Positions 36,001-48,654 of a stretch of DNA of 64,000 nucleotides are shown piece by piece. Under the pieces are notes generated by a model, which was not told the DNA's origin, made no database searches, and saw only the letters and a program-made list of their open reading frames with translations. Numbering within the stretch: the first letter of the stretch is position 1; each line of letters starts with the position of its first letter. The DNA is from Rhabditoides inermis (Eukaryota; Nematoda; Chromadorea; Rhabditida; Rhabditidae): assembly GCA_963966185.1 (NCBI GenBank), contig CAWZYM010000337.1, forward strand, positions 226,501-290,500, in the 5' to 3' direction. Position numbers and translations under genes: made by a program.

Positions 36001-39000
36001 CACTCTCACTGGCCCGGTATACCGTGCGTGGCCCTGTCTTTCCACTGCGGCCACCACTCTGAATCCGATGCGGCCCGGCCATTCTTTCTACCTTCCAATC
36101 AGAACTTTCTATTCCAATGAAGCATACCTATCAATTAGACACCTGTCTACCAGAAAACACTAACCACAACTCAATAGACACTCTCACTGGCCCGGTATAC
36201 CGTGCGTGGCCCTCTCTTTCCACTGCGGCCACCACTCTGAATCCGATGCGGCCCGGCCATTCTTTCTAACTTTCAACCAGAATTGTGTATTTAAATAAAG
36301 CATATCTATCAATTAGACAAATGTCTTTTAGAAAACACTAACCACAACTGAATAGACACTCTCACTGGCCCGGTATACCGTGCGTGGCCCTCTCTTTCCA
36401 CTGCGGCCACCACTCTGAATCCGATGCGGCCCGGCCATTCTTTCTAACTTTCAACCAGAATTGTGTATTTAAATAAAGCATATCTATCAATTAGACAAAT
36501 GTCTTTTAGAAAACACTAACCACAACTGAATAGACACTCTCACTGGCCCGGTATACCGTGCGTGGCCCTCTCTTTCCACTGCGGCCACCACTCTGAATCC
36601 GATGCGGCCCGGCCATTCTTTCTAACTTTCAACCAGAATTGTGTATTTAAATAAAGCATATCTATCAATTAGACAAATGTCTTTTAGAAAACACTAACCA
36701 CAACTGAATAGACACTCTCACTGGCCCGGTATACCGTGCGTGGCCCTCGCTTTCCACTGCGGCCACCACTCTGAATCCGATGCGGCCCGGCCATTCTTTC
36801 TAACTTTCAACCAGAATTGTGTATTTAAATAAAGCATATCTATCAATTAGACAAATGTCTTTTAGAAAACACTAACCACAACTGAATAGACACTCTCACT
36901 GGCCCGGTATACCGTGCGTGGCCCTCTCTTTCCACTGCGGCCACCACTCTGAATCCGATGCGGCCCGGCCATTCTTTCTAACTTCCAACCAAAATTGTGT
37001 ATTTTAATAACGCATATCTTCATCTAGACACCTGTCTTTCAGAAAACACTAATCACAACTCAATAGACACTCTCACTGGCCCGGTATACCGTTCGTGGCC
37101 CTGTCTTTCCACTGCGGCCACCACTCTGAATCCGATGCGGCCCGGCCATTCTTTCTACCTTCCAATCAGAACTTTCTATTCCAATGAAGCATACCTATCA
37201 AGTTAACACCTGTCTACCAGAAAACACTAACCACAACTCAATAGACACTCTCACTGGCCCGGTATACCGTGCGTGGCCCTCTCTTTCCACTGCGGCCACC
37301 ACTCTGAATCCGATGCGGCCCGGCCATTCTTTCTAACTTTCAACCAGAATTGTGTATTTAAATAAAGCATATCTATCAATTAGACAAATGTCTTTTAGAA
37401 AACACTAACCACAACTGAATAGACACTCTCACTGGCCCGGTATACCGTGCGTGGCCCTCTCTTTCCACTGCGGCCACCACTCTGAATCCGATGCGGCCCG
37501 GCCATTCTTTCTAACTTTCAACCAGAATTGTGTATTTAAATAAAGCATATCTATCAATTAGACAAATGTCTTTTAGAAAACACTAACCACAACTGAATAG
37601 ACACTCTCACTGGCCCGGTATACCGTGCGTGGCCCTCGCTTTCCACTGCGGCCACCACTCTGAATCCGATGCGGCCCGGCCATTCTTTCTAACTTTCAAC
37701 CAGAATTGTGTATTTAAATAAAGCATATCTATCAATTAGACAAATGTCTTTTAGAAAACACTAACCACAACTCAATAGACACTCTCACTGGCCCGGTATA
37801 CCGTGCGTGGCCCTCTCTTTCCCCTGCGGCCACCACTCTGAATCCGATGCGGCCCGGCCATTCTTTCTAACTTCCAACCAAAATTGTGTATTTTAATAAC
37901 GCATATCTATCAATTAGACACCTGTCTTTCAGAAAACACTAACCACAACTCAATAGACACTCTCACTGGCCCGGTATACCGTGCGTGGCCCTCTCTTTCC
38001 ACTGCGGCCACCACTCTGAATCCGATGCGGCCCGGCCATTCTTTCTAACTTCCAACCAAAATTGTGTATTTTAATAACGCATATCTATCAATTAGACACC
38101 TGTCTTTCAGAAAACACTAACCACAACTCAATAGACACTCTCACTGGCCCGGTATACCGTGCGTGGCCCTGTCTTTCCACTGCGGCCACCTTTCTGATTC
38201 CGATGCGGCCCGGCCATTCTTTCTACCTTTCAATTAGAATTGTGTAATCTAATAAAGCATACCTATCAATTAGACACCTGTCTTTCAGAAAACACCAACC
38301 ACAACTCAATAGACACTCTCACTGGCCCGGTATACCGTGCGTGGCCCTCTCTTTCCACTGCGGCCACCACTCTGAATCCGATGCGGCCCGGCCATTCTTT
38401 CTACCTTCCAATCAGAACTTTCTATTCCAATGAACCATACCAATCAATTAGACACCTGTCTTTCAGAAAACACTAACCACAACTCAATAGACACTCTCAC
38501 TGACCCGGTATACCGTGCGTGGCCCTCTCTTTTCACTGCGGCCACCACTCTAAATCCGATGCGGCTCGGCCATTCTTTCTAACTTTCAACCAAAATTGTG
38601 TATTATAATAAAGCATCTCTATTTATTAGACACCTGTCTTTCAGAAAACACTAACCACAACTCAATAGACACTCTCACTGGCCCGGTATACCGTGCGTGG
38701 CCCTGTCTTTCCACTGCGGCCACCACTCTGAATCCGATGCGGCCCGGCCATTCATTCTACCTTCCAATCAGAACTTTCTATTCCAATGAAGCATACTCAT
38801 CAATTAGACACCTGTTTACCAGAAAACACTAACCACAACTCAATAGACACTCTCACTGACCCGGTATACCGTGCGTGGCCCTCTCTTTCCACTGCGGCCA
38901 CCACTCTGAATCCGATGCGGCCCGACCATTCTTTCTGCCTTCCAATCAGAACTTTCTATTCCAATGAAGCATACCTATCAATTAGACACCTGTCTACCAG

Positions 39001-42000
39001 AAAACACTAACCACAACTCAATAGACACTCTCACTGGCCCGGTATACCGTGCGTGGCCCTGTCTTTACACTGCGGCCACCACTCTGAATCCGATGCGGCC
39101 CGGCCATTCTTTCTACCTTCCAATCAGAACTTTCTATTCCAATGAAGCATACTCATCAATTAGACACCTGTCTACCAGAAAACACTAACCACAACTCAAT
39201 AGACAATCTCCCTGGCCCGGTATACCGTGCGTGGCCCTGTCTTTCCACTGCGGCCACCACTCTGAATCCGATGCGGCCCGGCCATTCTTTCTACCTTCCA
39301 ATCAGAACTTTCTATTCCAATGAAGCATACTCATCAATTAGACACCTGTCTTTCAGAAAACACTAACCACAACTCAATAGACACTCTCACTGACCCGGTA
39401 TACCGTGCGTGGCCCTGTCTTTCCACTGCGGCCACCACTCTGAATCCGATGCGGCCCGGCCATTCTTTCTACCTTCCAATCAGAACTTTCTATTCCAATG
39501 AAGCATACTCATCAATTAGACACCTGTCTTTCAGAAAACACTAACCACAACTCAATAGACACTCTCACTGACCCGGTATACCGTGCGTGGCCCTGTCTTT
39601 CCACTGCGGCCACCACTCTGAATCCGATGCGGCCCGGCCATTCTTTCTACCTTCCAATCAGAACTTTCTATTCCAATGAAGCATACTCATCAATTAGACA
39701 CCTGTCTACCAGAAAACACTAACCACAACTCAATAGACACTCTCACTGGCCCGGTATACCGTGCGTGGCCCTGTCTTTCCACTGCGGCCACCACTCTGAA
39801 TCCGATGCGGCCCGGCCATTCTTTCTACCTTCCAATCAGAACTTTCTATTCCAATGAAGCATACTCATCAATTAGACACCTGTCTACCAGAAAACACTAA
39901 CCACAACTCAATAGACACTCTCACTGGCCCGGTATACCGTGCGTGGCCCTGTCTTTCCACTGCGGCCACCACTCTGAATCCGATGCGGCCCGGCCATTCT
40001 TTCTACCTTCCAATCAGAACTTTCTATTCTAATGAAGCATACCTATCAAGTTAACACCTGTCTACCAGAAAACACTAACCACAACTCAATAGACACTCTC
40101 ACTGGCCCGGTATACCGTGCGTGGCCCTCTCTTTCCACTGCGGCCACCACTCTGAATCCGATGCGGCCCGGCCATTCTTTCTAACTTCCAACCAAAATTG
40201 TGTATTTTAATAACGCATATCTATCAATTAGACACCTGTCTTTCAGAAAACACTAACCACAACTCAATAGACACTCTCACTGGCCCGGTATACCGTGCGT
40301 GGCCCTGTCTTTCCACTGCGGCCACCTTTCTGATTCCGATGCGGCCCGGCCATTCTTTCTACCTTTCAATTAGAATTGTGTAATCTAATAAAGCATACCT
40401 ATCAATTAGACACCTGTCTTTCAGAAAACACCAACCACAACTCAATAGACACTCTCACTGGCCCGGTATACCGTGCGTGGCCCTCTCTTTCCACTGCGGC
40501 CACCACTCTGAATCCGATGCGGCCCGGCCATTCTTTCTACCTTCCAATCAGAACTTTCTATTCCAATGAACCATACCAATCAATTAGACACCTGTCTTTC
40601 AGAAAACACTAACCACAACTCAATAGACACTCTCACTGACCCGGTATACCGTGCGTGGCCCTCTCTTTTCACTGCGGCCACCACTCTAAATCCGATGCGG
40701 CTCGGCCATTCTTTCTAACTTTCAACCAAAATTGTGTATTATAATAAAGCATCTCTATTTATTAGACACCTGTCTTTCAGAAAACACTAACCACAACTCA
40801 ATAGACACTCTCACTGGCCCGGTATACCGTGCGTGGCCCTGTCTTTCCACTGCGGCCACCACTCTGAATCCGATGCGGCCCGGCCATTCATTCTACCTTC
40901 CAATCAGAACTTTCTATTCCAATGAAGCATACTCATCAATTAGACACCTGTTTACCAGAAAACACTAACCACAACTCAATAGACACTCTCACTGACCCGG
41001 TATACCGTGCGTGGCCCTCTCTTTCCACTGCGGCCACCACTCTGAATCCGATGCGGCCCGACCATTCTTTCTGCCTTCCAATCAGAACTTTCTATTCCAA
41101 TGAAGCATACCTATCAATTAGACACCTGTCTACCAGAAAACACTAACCACAACTCAATAGACACTCTCACTGGCCCGGTATACCGTGCGTGGCCCTGTCT
41201 TTACACTGCGGCCACCACTCTGAATCCGATGCGGCCCGGCCATTCTTTCTACCTTCCAATCAGAACTTTCTATTCCAATGAAGCATACTCATCAATTAGA
41301 CACCTGTCTACCAGAAAACACTAACCACAACTCAATAGACAATCTCCCTGGCCCGGTATACCGTGCGTGGCCCTGTCTTTCCACTGCGGCCACCACTCTG
41401 AATCCGATGCGGCCCGGCCATTCTTTCTACCTTCCAATCAGAACTTTCTATTCCAATGAAGCATACTCATCAATTAGACACCTGTCTTTCAGAAAACACT
41501 AACCACAACTCAATAGACACTCTCACTGACCCGGTATACCGTGCGTGGCCCTGTCTTTCCACTGCGGCCACCACTCTGAATCCGATGCGGCCCGGCCATT
41601 CTTTCTACCTTCCAATCAGAACTTTCTATTCCAATGAAGCATACTCATCAATTAGACACCTGTCTTTCAGAAAACACTAACCACAACTCAATAGACACTC
41701 TCACTGGCCCGGTATACCGTGCGTGGCCCTGTCTTTCCACTGCGGCCACCACTCTGAATCCGATGCGGCCCGGCCATTCTTTCTACCTTCCAATCAGAAC
41801 TTTCTATTCCAATGAAGCATACTCATCAATTAGACACCTGTCTTTCAGAAAACACTAACCACAACTCAATAGACACTCTCACTGACCCGGTATACCGTGC
41901 GTGGCCCTGTCTTTCCACTGCGGCCACCACTCTGAATCCGATGCGGCCCGGCCATTCTTTCTACCTTCCAATCAGAACTTTCTATTCCAATGAAGCATAC

Positions 42001-44974
42001 TCATCAATTAGACACTTGTCTTTCAGAAAACACTAACCACAACTCAATAGACACTCTCACTGACCCGGTATACCGTGCGTGGCCCTGTCTTTCCACTGCG
42101 GCCACCACTCTGAATCCGATGCGGCCCGGCCATTCTTTCTACCTTCCAATCAGAACTTTCTATTCCAATGAAGCATACTCATCAATTAGACACTTGTCTT
42201 TCAGAAAACACTAACCACAACTCCATAGACACTCTCACTGACCCGGTATACCGTGCGTGGCTCTGTCTTTCCACTGCGGCCACCACTCTGAATCCGATGC
42301 GGCCCGGCCATTCTTTCTACCTTCCAATCAGAACTTTCTATTCCAATGAAGCATACTCATCAATTAGACACCTGTCTTTCAGAAAACACTAACCACAACT
42401 CAATAGACACTCTCACTGACCCGGTATACCGTGCGTGGCCCTGTCTTTACACTGCGGCCACCACTCTGAATCCGATGCGGCCCGGCCATTCTTTCTACCT
42501 TCCAATCAGAACTTTCTATTCCAATGAAGCATACTCATCAATTAGACACCTGTCTTTCAGAAAACACTAACCACAACTCAATAGACACTCTCACTGACCC
42601 GGTATACCGTGCGTGGCCCTGTCTTTCCACTGCGGCCACCACTCTGAATCCGATGCGGCCCGGCCATTCTTTCTACCTTCCAATCAGAACTTTCTATTCC
42701 AATGAAGCATACTCATCAATTAGACACCTGTCTTTCAGAAAACACTAACCACAACTCAATAGACACTCTCACTGACCCGGTATACCGTGCGTGGCCCTGT
42801 CTTTACACTGCGGCCACCACTCTGAATCCGATGCGGCCCGGCCATTCTTTCTACCTTCCAATCAGAACTTTCTATTCCAATGAAGCATACTCATCAATTA
42901 GACACCTGTCTTTCAGAAAACACTAACCACAACTCAATAGACACTCTCACTGACCCGGTATACCGTGCGTGGCCCTGTCTTTACACTGCGGCCACCACTC
43001 TGAATCCGATGCGGCCCGGCCATTCTTTCTACCTTCCAATCAGAACTTTCTATTCCAATGAAGCATACTCATCAATTAGACACTTGTCTTTCAGAAAACA
43101 CTAACCACAACTCAATAGACACTCTCACTGACCCGGTATACCGTGCGTGGCCCTGTCTTTCCACTGCGGCCACCACTCTGAATCCGATGCGGCCCGGCCA
43201 TTCTTTCTACCTTCCAATCAGAACTTTCTATTCCAATGAAGCATACTCATCAATTAGACACCTGTCTTTCAGAAAACACTAACCACAACTCAATAGACAC
43301 TCTCACTGACCCGGTATACCGTGCGTGGCCCTGTCTTTACACTGCGGCCACCACTCTGAATCCGATGCGGCCCGGCCATTCTTTCTACCTTCCAATCAGA
43401 ACTTTCTATTCCAATGAAGCATACTCATCAATTAGACACCTGTCTTTCAGAAAACACTAACCACAACTCAATAGACACTCTCACTGACCCGGTATACCGT
43501 GCGTGGCCCTGTCTTTCCACTGCGGCCACCACTCTGAATCCGATGCGGCCCGGCCATTCTTTCTACCTTCCAATCAGAACTTTCTATTCCAATAAAGCAT
43601 ACTCATCAATTAGACACTTGTCTTTCAGAAAACACTAACCACAACTCAATAGACACTCTCACTGACCCGGTATACCGTGCGTGGCCCTGTCTTTACACTG
43701 CGGCCACCACTCTGAATCCGATGCGGCCCGGCCATTCTTTCTACCTTCCAATCAGAACTTTCTATTCCAATGAAGCATACTCATCAATTAGACACCTGTC
43801 TTTCAGAAAACACTAACCACAACTCAATAGACACTCTCACTGACCCGGTATACCGTGCGTGGCCCTGTCTTTCCACTGCGGCCACCACTCTGAATCCGAT
43901 GCGGCCCGGCCATTCTTTCTACCTTCCAATCAGAACTTTCTATTCCAATGAAGCATACTCATCAATTAGACACTTGTCTTTCAGAAAACACTAACCACAA
44001 CTCAATAGACACTCTCACTGACCCGGTATACCGTGCGTGGCCCTGTCTTTCCACTGCGGCCACCACTCTGAATCCGATGCGGCCCGGCCATTCTTTCTAC
44101 CTTCCAATCAGAACTTTCTATTCCAATGAAGCATACTCATCAATTAGACACCTGTCTTTCAGAAAACACTAACCACAACTCAATAGACAATCTCCCTGGC
44201 CCGGTATACCGTGCGTGGCCCTGTCTTTCCACTGCGGCCACCACTCTGAATCCGATGCGGCCCGGCCATTCTTTCTACCTTCCAATCAGAACTTTCTATT
44301 CCAATAAAGCATACTCATCAATTAGACACCTGTCTTTCAGAAAACACTAACCACAACTCAATAGACACTCTCACTGACCCGGTATACCGTGCGTGGCCCT
44401 GTCTTTACACTGCGGCCACCACTCTGAATCCGATGCGGCCCGGCCATTCTTTCTACCTTCCAATCAGAACTTTCTATTCCAATGAAGCATACTCATCAAT
44501 TAGACACCTGTCTTTCAGAAAACACTAACCACAACTCAATAGACACTCTCACTGACCCGGTATACCGTGCGTGGCCCTGTCTTTCCATTGCGGCCACCAC
44601 TCTGAATCCGATGCGGCCCGGCCATTCTTTCTACCTTCCAATCAGAACTTTCTATTCCAATGAAGCATACTCATCAATTAGACACCTGTCTTTCAGAAAA
44701 CACTAACCACAACTCAATAGACACTCTCACTGACCCGGTATACCGTGCGTGGCCCTCTCTTTCCACTGCGGCCACCACTCTGAATCCGATGCGGCCCGGC
44801 CATTCTTTCTACCTTCCAATCAGAACTTTCTATTCCAATGAAGCATACTCATCAATTAGACACCTGTCTTTCAGAAAACACTAACCACAACTCAATAGAC
44901 ACTCTCACTGACCCGGTATACCGTGCGTGGCCCTCTCTTTCCACTGCGGCCACCACTCTGAATCCGATGCGGCC
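21088..44974 (+). repeat. 178-bp tandem satellite array, ~134 units
   Basis: Head-to-tail units of 178 bp with few indels (a 4-bp CTGA duplication in three units near 27.3-27.9 kb; 177-bp variants with ATATCTTCATCTAGAC). Each unit has a strongly conserved GC-richer half (CTCAATAGACACTCTCACTG through CCCGGTATACCGTGCGTGGC to GATGCGGCCCGGCCATTC) and a variable AT-richer half in at least three subtypes: CTACCTTCCAATCAGAAC...CCAATGAAGCATAC; CTAACTTTCAACCAGAATTG...AAATAAAGCATAT; CTAACTTCCAACCAAAATTG...TAATAACGCATAT. Recurring short frames (MKHTYQLDT...) are not genes: 178 is not a multiple of 3 and the frame closes in each unit. Confidence 0.98.
37960..41756 (+). repeat. Higher-order duplication of ~1.66 kb within the array (offset 2136 bp = 12 units)
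   Basis: Rare variants (CCACCTTTCTGATTCCG; GACAATCTCCCTGGCC; ATGAACCATACCAATC; CTTTTCACTGCGG) occur in the same order at about 37960-39620 and 40096-41756, exactly 12 units apart. Confidence 0.85.
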
Positions 44975-46052
44975 GCGGAGTACGTCGCAGCGCAAACGCA
45001 TGTGAATGACTTCGGAAAAAACTGTAAAGTTGCAAATGCAAAGTATGAGCGCTCGGTCTTGTTACTAACTCCGTTCAAAGAAAGAGCTGCGTTCAATCAA
45101 TTTAGTTTGTTCTACTCACCGTAGTTACGTAGCGAACGGTTGTTTTGGAATTTGAGCAATTGTAAAACGGCAACTGTAAATATCTCTCAATCGATAATTT
45201 CTAAAACAGCGTATTCCTATTCCAGTAATCAAAAACTGTTTTAGAAATACTGGTAGTATCGTAGTATTGAATTGCGAAACGACAACAAGTTAGCCTGTTG
45301 TGCAATACTTAGAGGGCGAAGTGCGGTACTTTCACTCTCCTCCATTTTCCAGCATCTTCCTGTTTAGTTTTTGTTTTTATAAGTGAGAGACTGAGAGTGA
45401 GATGCACATTTCAAATCCTCAACGGATGAAACAAGCGCGCGCCATCATTCAACTGTGATCGGCCACACACGACAGTGGAAAAAAGATCACTTCCCTGTCG
45501 CACTCCACTCGTATCTTTCCTATCTTTACTCAGGATTCACTTGCTAACAGGACTGCTAACACACGACATCCATGTGTAAGGTCTATATAATATTAATATG
45601 CTTTATTAAATTTAAATACACTTTAAAACTTGGTAGCAATATTATTTTACAACGCCCTGGAGAGCACTTCAATGTAATTTGTAATTTGTTTCTCTTTCAT
45701 TTTCTGTCTTTAAAACTATCTCTCTCCTACATAATTCTTTTTCACTTTTTTTCTTTTTTTTACTTACAAAGTCTCTCTCTCTCTCTCGTCTACTCTCAGC
45801 GGTCCTTGCAAGTAGCCAGAGACAGTAGCCAGATACAGTAGATGGCAAACTTTGCCCAATCACGTCTGAACAACGTTTGAACATTCCCTAAACAAAACTT
45901 GGACTGCCCCAAATAACCTCGAACAGTTCACCCTAATCAATGCAAAGAGGAAAATTGATTGAAGCTCTTTGGGTCCCGAAACGAGTGACCTTCGCACCGG
46001 CTGTAATGAAATCATCATATCATACTCCTTTCTGTCACAAAAGGTCACTCGT
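44975..46052. other. Unique spacer between the direct array and the inverted mini-array
   Basis: About 1.1 kb of non-satellite DNA: a GC-richer start (44975-45125), AT-rich middle, (CT)n at about 45773-45788, and a short inverted pair AAACGAGTGACCTT / AAGGTCACTCGTTT (about 45979-46053) at its right end. No protein family is recognised. Confidence 0.6.
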
Positions 46053-46674
46053 TTGATAGGTATGCTTCATTAGATTACACAATTCTGATTGGAAGGTAGA
46101 AAGAATGGCCGGGCCGCATCGGATTCAGAGTGGTGGCCGCAGTGGAAAGAGAGGGCCACGCACGGTATACCGGGCCAGTGAGAGTGTCTATTGAGTTGTG
46201 GTTAGTGTTTTCTGAAAGACAGGTGTTTAATTGATAGGTATGCTTCATTAGATTACACAATTCTGATTGGAAGGTAGAAAGAATGGCCGGGCCGCATCGG
46301 ATTCAGAGTGGTGGCCGCAGTGGAAAGAGAGGGCCACGCACGGTATACCGGGCCAGTGAGAGTGTCTATTGAGTTGTGGTTAGTGTTTTCTGAAACACAG
46401 GTGTTTAATTGATAGGTATGCTTCATTAGATTACACAATTCTGATTGGAAGGTAGAAAGAATGGCCGGGCCGCATCGGATTCAGAGTGGTGGCCGCAGTG
46501 GAAAGAGAGGGCCACGCACGGTATACCGGGCCAGTGAGAGTGTCTATTGAGTTGTGGTTAGTGTTTTCTGGTAGACAGGTGTCTAATTGATAGGTATGCT
46601 TTATTGGAATAGAAAGTTCTGGTTGGAAGGCAGAAAGAATGGTCGGGCCGCATCGGATTCAGAGTGGTGGCCAC
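46053..46674 (-). repeat. Inverted mini-array, 3.5 units of the 178-bp satellite
   Basis: Same satellite in reverse orientation (reverse complement of GCCCGGTATACCGTGCGTGG in each unit). The three inner units are a subtype ending ATTAGATTACACAATTCTG; the outermost matches the first unit of the left end of the large array. Confidence 0.96.
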
Positions 46675-46828
46675 TGTTTGAATGTGAACTACAGTTTCGT
46701 ACACGAACATAACTGTGAAAAATAGTATTTTTAGGTGAACATGTGTTTATATCATCAGTTACATCTCGTTTGTGCTTCGAAACAGAAGATAATACACGGG
46801 CCAGGGCCGCGTTTTACCTGGTCCCCTG
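46675..46828 (-). repeat. Right terminal inverted repeat of the 26 kb structure
   Basis: Reverse complement of the left end (20864-21087), shorter by about 70 bp. Confidence 0.75.
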
Positions 46829-46913
46829 CTTTCGCAACGCCTGTTACGTTTCTGCTTTTTATAGACCCTATATAGATACCCCATCCTACGCCTGCTACTT
46901 TGCTGTTCTCTAG

Positions 46914-47828
46914 GACCCTTCCCCCCTGTCTGGTTGATTGCTTGGAACGGGGTAAAATTCGCGTTATACCGTAGCGTAGCGGAATTATAATGTATAATTT
47001 TGCGGTAGTTCCAATGCATCAACGGGGGGGGGGGGGTAAGTGCGCTCAGGTTGCCAAGTTGGCGAGTCAGTGGGCGGAGCCTGTGTGATCATGGCGGATC
47101 GCGGCGATCGATCGCCATTCTAGGGAGGGCTCGCTTTTTGGCCGCCCACCCACCCACTTAAAAGCTCGCATCTATGAGACACACTACCACCCACCCACCC
47201 AGTGTGTAATATCAAGCGGAATAACCTATGATGACATATGCGGACGCTTTGATGTGCGATGATTCAGGTTCGCACGGGCGAGGCGAATACAGGCGCGAGG
47301 GGTGTCTGCGCCTGGATGGACTACTCGTGGACGACCGTCGCCCCACCAACTACTTACCCAAGGAGTAGGTAGTCACATACACGAATACGGTTGACTCACG
47401 ATAATTGAATACAAGCAATAGCCGTACAGTGGCTATCAGTAGCCACATTATCACGGTAGCATGTATTCATTGCGCGTGTCGTATATTGTATGTGGTACTT
47501 TTTCACGTTTGATTACAATAAACGCTGAAATATAGCAAGTGTGATGTGTTTGCGTGCAGTTTCATCCTTTCAGCACATCGCACATGGTTGCGTTTTCAGC
47601 GGATGCGTCAGCACATCCACCCCTCAAGGCTACAGGATCGGTCGACTACGGGGGCGAGGAACAACGACCGCCCAACCGTCGTGGGGTCGCCTCGTCCGGA
47701 ACGACCGTCAAAACATTGTACTGTAGCGTGTTGATGCATTGTGGCGGACCCTTCCCCCGACCCTTCCCCCCTGTCTGGTTGATTGCTTGGAACGGGGTAA
47801 AACTCGCGTTATACCGTAGCGTAGCGGA
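46914..47828. repeat. 70-bp direct repeats flanking ~775 bp
   Basis: The block starting GACCCTTCCCCCCTGTCTGG and ending TACCGTAGCGTAGCGGA lies at 46914-46983 and 47759-47828 with one mismatch. Between them: a G run at 47024-47036, GC-rich sequence, and an AATAAA at 47517-47522. The pair could be short terminal direct repeats of a non-autonomous LTR-like element, or a simple ectopic duplication. No primer-binding site or enzyme is visible. Confidence 0.55.
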
Positions 47829-48654
47829 GATATAAAGAATGTTGTTTGTTTATCAGCCTGATTCCGACATGTGAACTATACGTACTTGCGTAGCGGCCTT
47901 GTTGAGAACACCCCGCAGCGCACCTCTATTGTATTGTGATGCTTAACCGTGATTGGACTGTGATTGGGCGGAGGCCATAGGGGGGGGGAGGTAGCAGGCA
48001 GAAATATCGTAGATGAAGAAGACGTTGCGTGCGGAGAGAAGTGCTAATCTTTCTGGCCGCAGCACAGCCGCGACGCGCAGAAACCATTTCAAAAGAATCA
48101 TATTGGAGAGAGGTGAGATGAGATCAAGTATGCGCATGGGAAAAACGCTCGCAGACGCATGATAAAACGACCAGTTTTTTTAATTCGATCCGTGCGTCGA
48201 GAATGTTTTTGAAAGTGGGTTCCTATCTATATATAAAGTCCGGTTCCTATCACGAAGTCACAAACGCGGTATATATATATATATATATTGTTTTGCAAGT
48301 CTATGCCATTCATACATCGTCAGTATGCTACAACTAACGATCGGTGATGTGCAAAGCAAAGGTGGGCCCGCAGTTGCACTCTTTTCTCAGATTTTGACTG
48401 TAGTATGTGTTCGATATTTGTAAATGGTCATGTTTGTCAGTCAACATCGAGAAAAAGTTTTTGTTTTTTCGTGTGATGGTATATTTTACGAACTACTTCG
48501 CAAACAAAAAACCTCTATACACAATCTGAGAACTACACACTAATCACACAGCGTAGAAACTACACACCGCCTACACTGTGTGTACGCGTTTCTTTGCGTG
48601 CACACTCCACTCACGCAACGTCGGCTGCGTGGTGTGTGCACACAGCGTGAAAAA
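47829..48654. other. Intergenic stretch, no gene seen
   Basis: Contains (TA)n near 48272-48288 and nothing else that I can assign. Confidence 0.5.

Larger units (their letters stand above)
20864..46828. mobile_element. ~26 kb transposon-like structure with inverted ends enclosing the satellite
   Basis: Both outer ends read inward CA(A/G)GGGACC(G/A)GGTAAAACG, then GCGGCCCTGGCCCG, TGTATTATCTTCTGTTTC, CAAACGAGATGTAACTGATG and on to CATTCAAACAGTGG in inverted orientation. The last 70 bp before the satellite differ at a single base. Even the outermost satellite unit is shared, including the variants GACCATTC and CTGCCTTCCAACC. The left arm carries ~70 bp that the right lacks. The inside is a satellite, a spacer and an inverted mini-array; no transposase is recognised, so it would be non-autonomous. 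No clear target duplication was found. Confidence 0.7.

Noticed and set aside
21155..44884. Dozens of 61-78 codon frames starting MKHTYQLDT or MCILITHIY, one per satellite unit
   Set aside because: They repeat with the 178-bp unit, which is not a multiple of three, close in every unit, and vary as the repeat subtypes do; no start context or splice structure supports translation.
21088..44974. CRISPR-like array (regular repeats with variable parts)
   Set aside because: Units are 178 bp, the variable half falls into a few shared subtypes rather than unique spacers, and the genome is plainly eukaryotic.
44927..45124. 65-codon frame crossing from the satellite into the spacer
   Set aside because: It starts inside the satellite consensus and has no recognisable domain.
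47541..47835. Plus-strand frames of 61-93 codons, considered as a retroelement polyprotein end
   Set aside because: No protease, reverse transcriptase or integrase motif; the frame partly overlaps the 70-bp direct repeat.
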